A stretch of 64,000 bases of DNA from Runella sp. CRIBMP (GTDB lineage: Bacteria > Bacteroidota > Bacteroidia > Cytophagales > Spirosomataceae), in contig NZ_JAAAKZ010000002.1 of NCBI RefSeq assembly GCF_009905605.1, forward strand, positions 62,001 through 126,000. Reading direction: 5' to 3'. Below the pieces are notes generated by a model that searched no databases, had not been told where the DNA came from, and saw only the letters and a list, made by a program, of their open reading frames with translations. A program made the position numbers and the translations under genes. Each line of letters starts with the position of its first letter. The first letter of the stretch is position 1. Positions 62,420-64,000 of this stretch are shown one piece after another.

Positions 62420-62955
62420 AAATTCCCAAGACACTAATTGCTCCGTTAGACGCGTATATAAAGCTCCCCTTTATATACGATAGTGCTTTTATGGGAGTAT
62501 TTGTTGGGGTTAACGAGTTGATTATAAAATATGTTAAGTGTTATTTTTTATTAGGTGTAGATACCCTCGGTAACCTTCTTAATGAACTGGTGTCCTCTTC
62601 AATTTCGATTGGTGGATTTGTGATAGCAGCCTTAACTATTATTTTAACACTTAAAGATAACCTTAAAGCTAAAGAAGATTCGTACCCTATATCCGCACTG
62701 GAAATTTTGTTCAACAGCAGGCATTATAAGAGGTTAGTAAGAGTCTTTTATTGGTCATCTTTTGTATGTGTGTTTACATTTTTTTATTTTAGTTTACTGG
62801 AGATAGTTTATCTCAACTTTTCACCGAAAGTTTTTATGTATTTTACAGTCTATGGTTTGATACTTACTGTTTTAGCTGTTGTTAGATGTTTGTTTATTTT
62901 ACTGCTTATCATTGAAATACAACTGAAGGGGACCGAATTTGTGGATAATAAATAA
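62416..62955 (+). CDS. Integral membrane protein, second gene of cassette
   Basis: 179 residues, three to four membrane helices: around 45-75 ('SSSISIGGFVIAALTIILTL'), 105-130 ('FYWSSFVCVFTFFYFSLLEI') and 135-170 ('VYGLILTVLAVVRCLFILLLIIEI'). A short basic loop lies between the first and second. Start overlaps the preceding gene's stop, so it is translated with it. A membrane effector paired with a soluble sensor is the usual layout of abortive-infection systems; I do not recognise either as a named system (order and lengths do not match Kiwa). Confidence 0.6.
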   Translation: MKIPKTLIAPLDAYIKLPFIYDSAFMGVFVGVNELIIKYVKCYFLLGVDTLGNLLNELVSSSISIGGFVIAALTIILTLKDNLKAKEDSYPISALEILFNSRHYKRLVRVFYWSSFVCVFTFFYFSLLEIVYLNFSPKVFMYFTVYGLILTVLAVVRCLFILLLIIEIQLKGTEFVDNK

Positions 62956-62989
62956 TCATTATACTTGAATAAGTGAATTTCTTATAAAA

Positions 62990-63018
62990 GCGCGTCCCTC
63001 CAGGGCGCGTTTTTTTTT
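62990..63018 (+). terminator. GC-rich hairpin terminator, right edge of cassette
   Basis: Stem CGCG/CGCG plus CCC/GGG with a one-base bulge (62991-62998/63003-63009), loop TCCA, then a nine-T run. Directly after it a second hairpin (63018-63040, TGCCTTTTT/AAAAAAGGCA) ends one base before the ATG at 63041 and may lower its translation or stop read-through. Confidence 0.8.
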
Positions 63019-63040
63019 GCCTTTTTGTGGAAAAAAGGCA

Positions 63041-63526
63041 ATGTTGAATGATTTGTTGCTGACTTATGACCCCTGCGTGCGGGGGCTTGGCGGCATTGTA
63101 CAGATGCAGTTCATTCCCCGCGCGGCCATCGCTTCCATGGGCGTTCCTTCAGGGTTGAACTTTACGGGGCCCCTTACCCTGAAAGCTGGTTGGCGGTGGT
63201 TTACGGTGGAGATGATGGATAAGACCAACTTCTACAATGAGGAATTTCGCGAAACCCAAAACGGAGCTCTCTACGATATTACGGTGGGGGGATTCTATCC
63301 TGATGACTCCTTGGCCACGCTGGAGCTACTGGAGAAAATGTCGCTGTATTATTACCTGGTACGGGCCATGGATTACGAGGGCCGTTGGCGGCTAATAGGC
63401 AACCCCCGCGAAACCCTCAAGATGACCAAGCGCTCTTATTCTTCGACAACGCCCGATACGCGGGTGGGCTTCATGATTGAGTTTACGGGTAGTTTTCTAC
63501 GCCCTGGACTGATCGACGCACGCTAA
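63041..63526 (+). CDS. Probable phage structural (head/tail) protein
   Basis: 161 residues from ATG 63041 (the frame opens at 63017 inside the hairpin). Soluble, beta-rich: 'GGIVQMQFIPRAAIASMG', 'LKAGWRWFTVEMMDKTNFYN', 'FTGSFLRPGLID'. It precedes an S49 peptidase gene by 43 bases, as do small head proteins in Bacteroidota phages. Codon usage is G/C-richer than the A/T-rich cassettes before it. No exact family. Confidence 0.55.
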   Translation: MLNDLLLTYDPCVRGLGGIVQMQFIPRAAIASMGVPSGLNFTGPLTLKAGWRWFTVEMMDKTNFYNEEFRETQNGALYDITVGGFYPDDSLATLELLEKMSLYYYLVRAMDYEGRWRLIGNPRETLKMTKRSYSSTTPDTRVGFMIEFTGSFLRPGLIDAR

Positions 63527-63569
63527 TTCTGTCCTGTGTGCGTGCGCGTTAGCCGTGTAAGTTTGGAGT

Positions 63570-64000
63570 ATGGACAAACGCTTGGAAAGTAATCTGCTGG
63601 GCCTCATGTCGGGAGACTGGTTAATAGATCCCCGTTGGGCAATTGCACATCTGGAGGAACTGGATGCCGTTCGCTCGGCTTCGGGCAATACAGAAAAGCC
63701 CGTCAAAAAACCTATGCTGAGCCTGATGGCCATGCAAGACGGCGTTTTGGCGGCGCAAAATTCGGGCGAAAATCTTCCCTCTGAAACGGTGGCCATTGTA
63801 CATATCCGTCAGGTTATCACCAAATACAGCAGTTGGTATTCGGTAGGCAGCAAAGACTATGCAAGCCTGCTGGCCAGTCTGTATGCCAACGAAAAAATAG
63901 CGGGCATCATACTCGCAGTGGATACCCCAGGCGGGCAAGCTTCAGGAACGCAGGAGGTCTATAAAATGGTGGCGCAAGCCCCCAAAAGTGTTATAACGCT
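63570..64000 (+). CDS. S49-family peptidase (ClpP-like prohead protease), 3' end outside
   Basis: 143 codons visible, running off the window. Opens 'MDKRLESNLLGLMSGDWLID', a typical phage S49 N-terminus. The SppA/ClpP-like fold is visible in 'VAIVHIRQVITKYSSWYS', 'YASLLASLYANEKIAGIILA' and 'VDTPGGQASG', the strand just before the nucleophile-Ser region (not yet reached). In phages this protease processes the capsid scaffold. It supports a complete structural module to the right. Confidence 0.8.
   Translation, partial: MDKRLESNLLGLMSGDWLIDPRWAIAHLEELDAVRSASGNTEKPVKKPMLSLMAMQDGVLAAQNSGENLPSETVAIVHIRQVITKYSSWYSVGSKDYASLLASLYANEKIAGIILAVDTPGGQASGTQEVYKMVAQAPKSVIT

Overview
The window looks like a chromosome segment of a Bacteroidota bacterium of the order Cytophagales (Runella/Spirosoma/Dyadobacter-like; this placement is my inference from gene content). 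Supporting signs are TAnnTTTG-type -7 promoter boxes, lipoproteins and secreted surface proteins of Bacteroidota type, an outer-membrane alginate-export porin, and '3-coathanger'-like C-terminal modules.

Left part (1-40.5 kb) is mostly housekeeping. It holds the end of aroB, a GroES-like protein, a glutaryl-CoA-type acyl-CoA dehydrogenase, a GT39 transferase, mfd, and a run of secreted or lipoprotein genes. A central-metabolism block on the minus strand follows: enolase, an FtsB/DivIC-like protein, a low-molecular-weight tyrosine phosphatase and phosphoglycerate mutase gpmI. After that come an aminotransferase, a site-2 protease, a HAD phosphatase, accA, a beta-CASP hydrolase and an Lrp/AsnC regulator. 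Then come a DUF819 transporter, a receiver-Crp fusion regulator, a large metalloprotease, a kinase/P-loop fusion and an alginate-export porin.

Middle part (40.5-49.8 kb) is a variable zone. It contains unrecognised genes, a TPR pseudogene joined to an IS21 istA fragment, a 1.5-thousand-residue repeat protein (19 repeats, 3 IPT/TIG domains), and an IS3-family remnant joined to a truncated tyrosine recombinase.

Right part (49.8-64 kb and beyond) is a prophage-like element. In order it has integrase-type repeats, a three-gene defence-like cassette (Mrr-type nuclease, unknown protein, nucleoside-deoxyribosyltransferase-like protein), a CI-like repressor with an operator region, and a tightly overlapping early operon. 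An approximately 630-base highly structured non-coding region followed directly by an initiator-type tRNA comes next. It is followed by a replication-type DNA-binding protein, small proteins, an XRE-ImmA/IrrE pair, a two-gene cassette with a membrane protein between two terminators, and the start of a structural module with an S49 (prohead-protease-like) peptidase running off the edge.

The most interesting signals are: (1) the large ornate RNA plus initiator tRNA in the prophage; (2) three prophage-carried accessory cassettes that look like defence or toxin-antitoxin systems, near a shared inverted-repeat motif; (3) a pair of short RNAs sharing a 17-base identical block at identical distance from a terminator hairpin; (4) a 162-base tRNA-like element upstream of the DUF819 gene.
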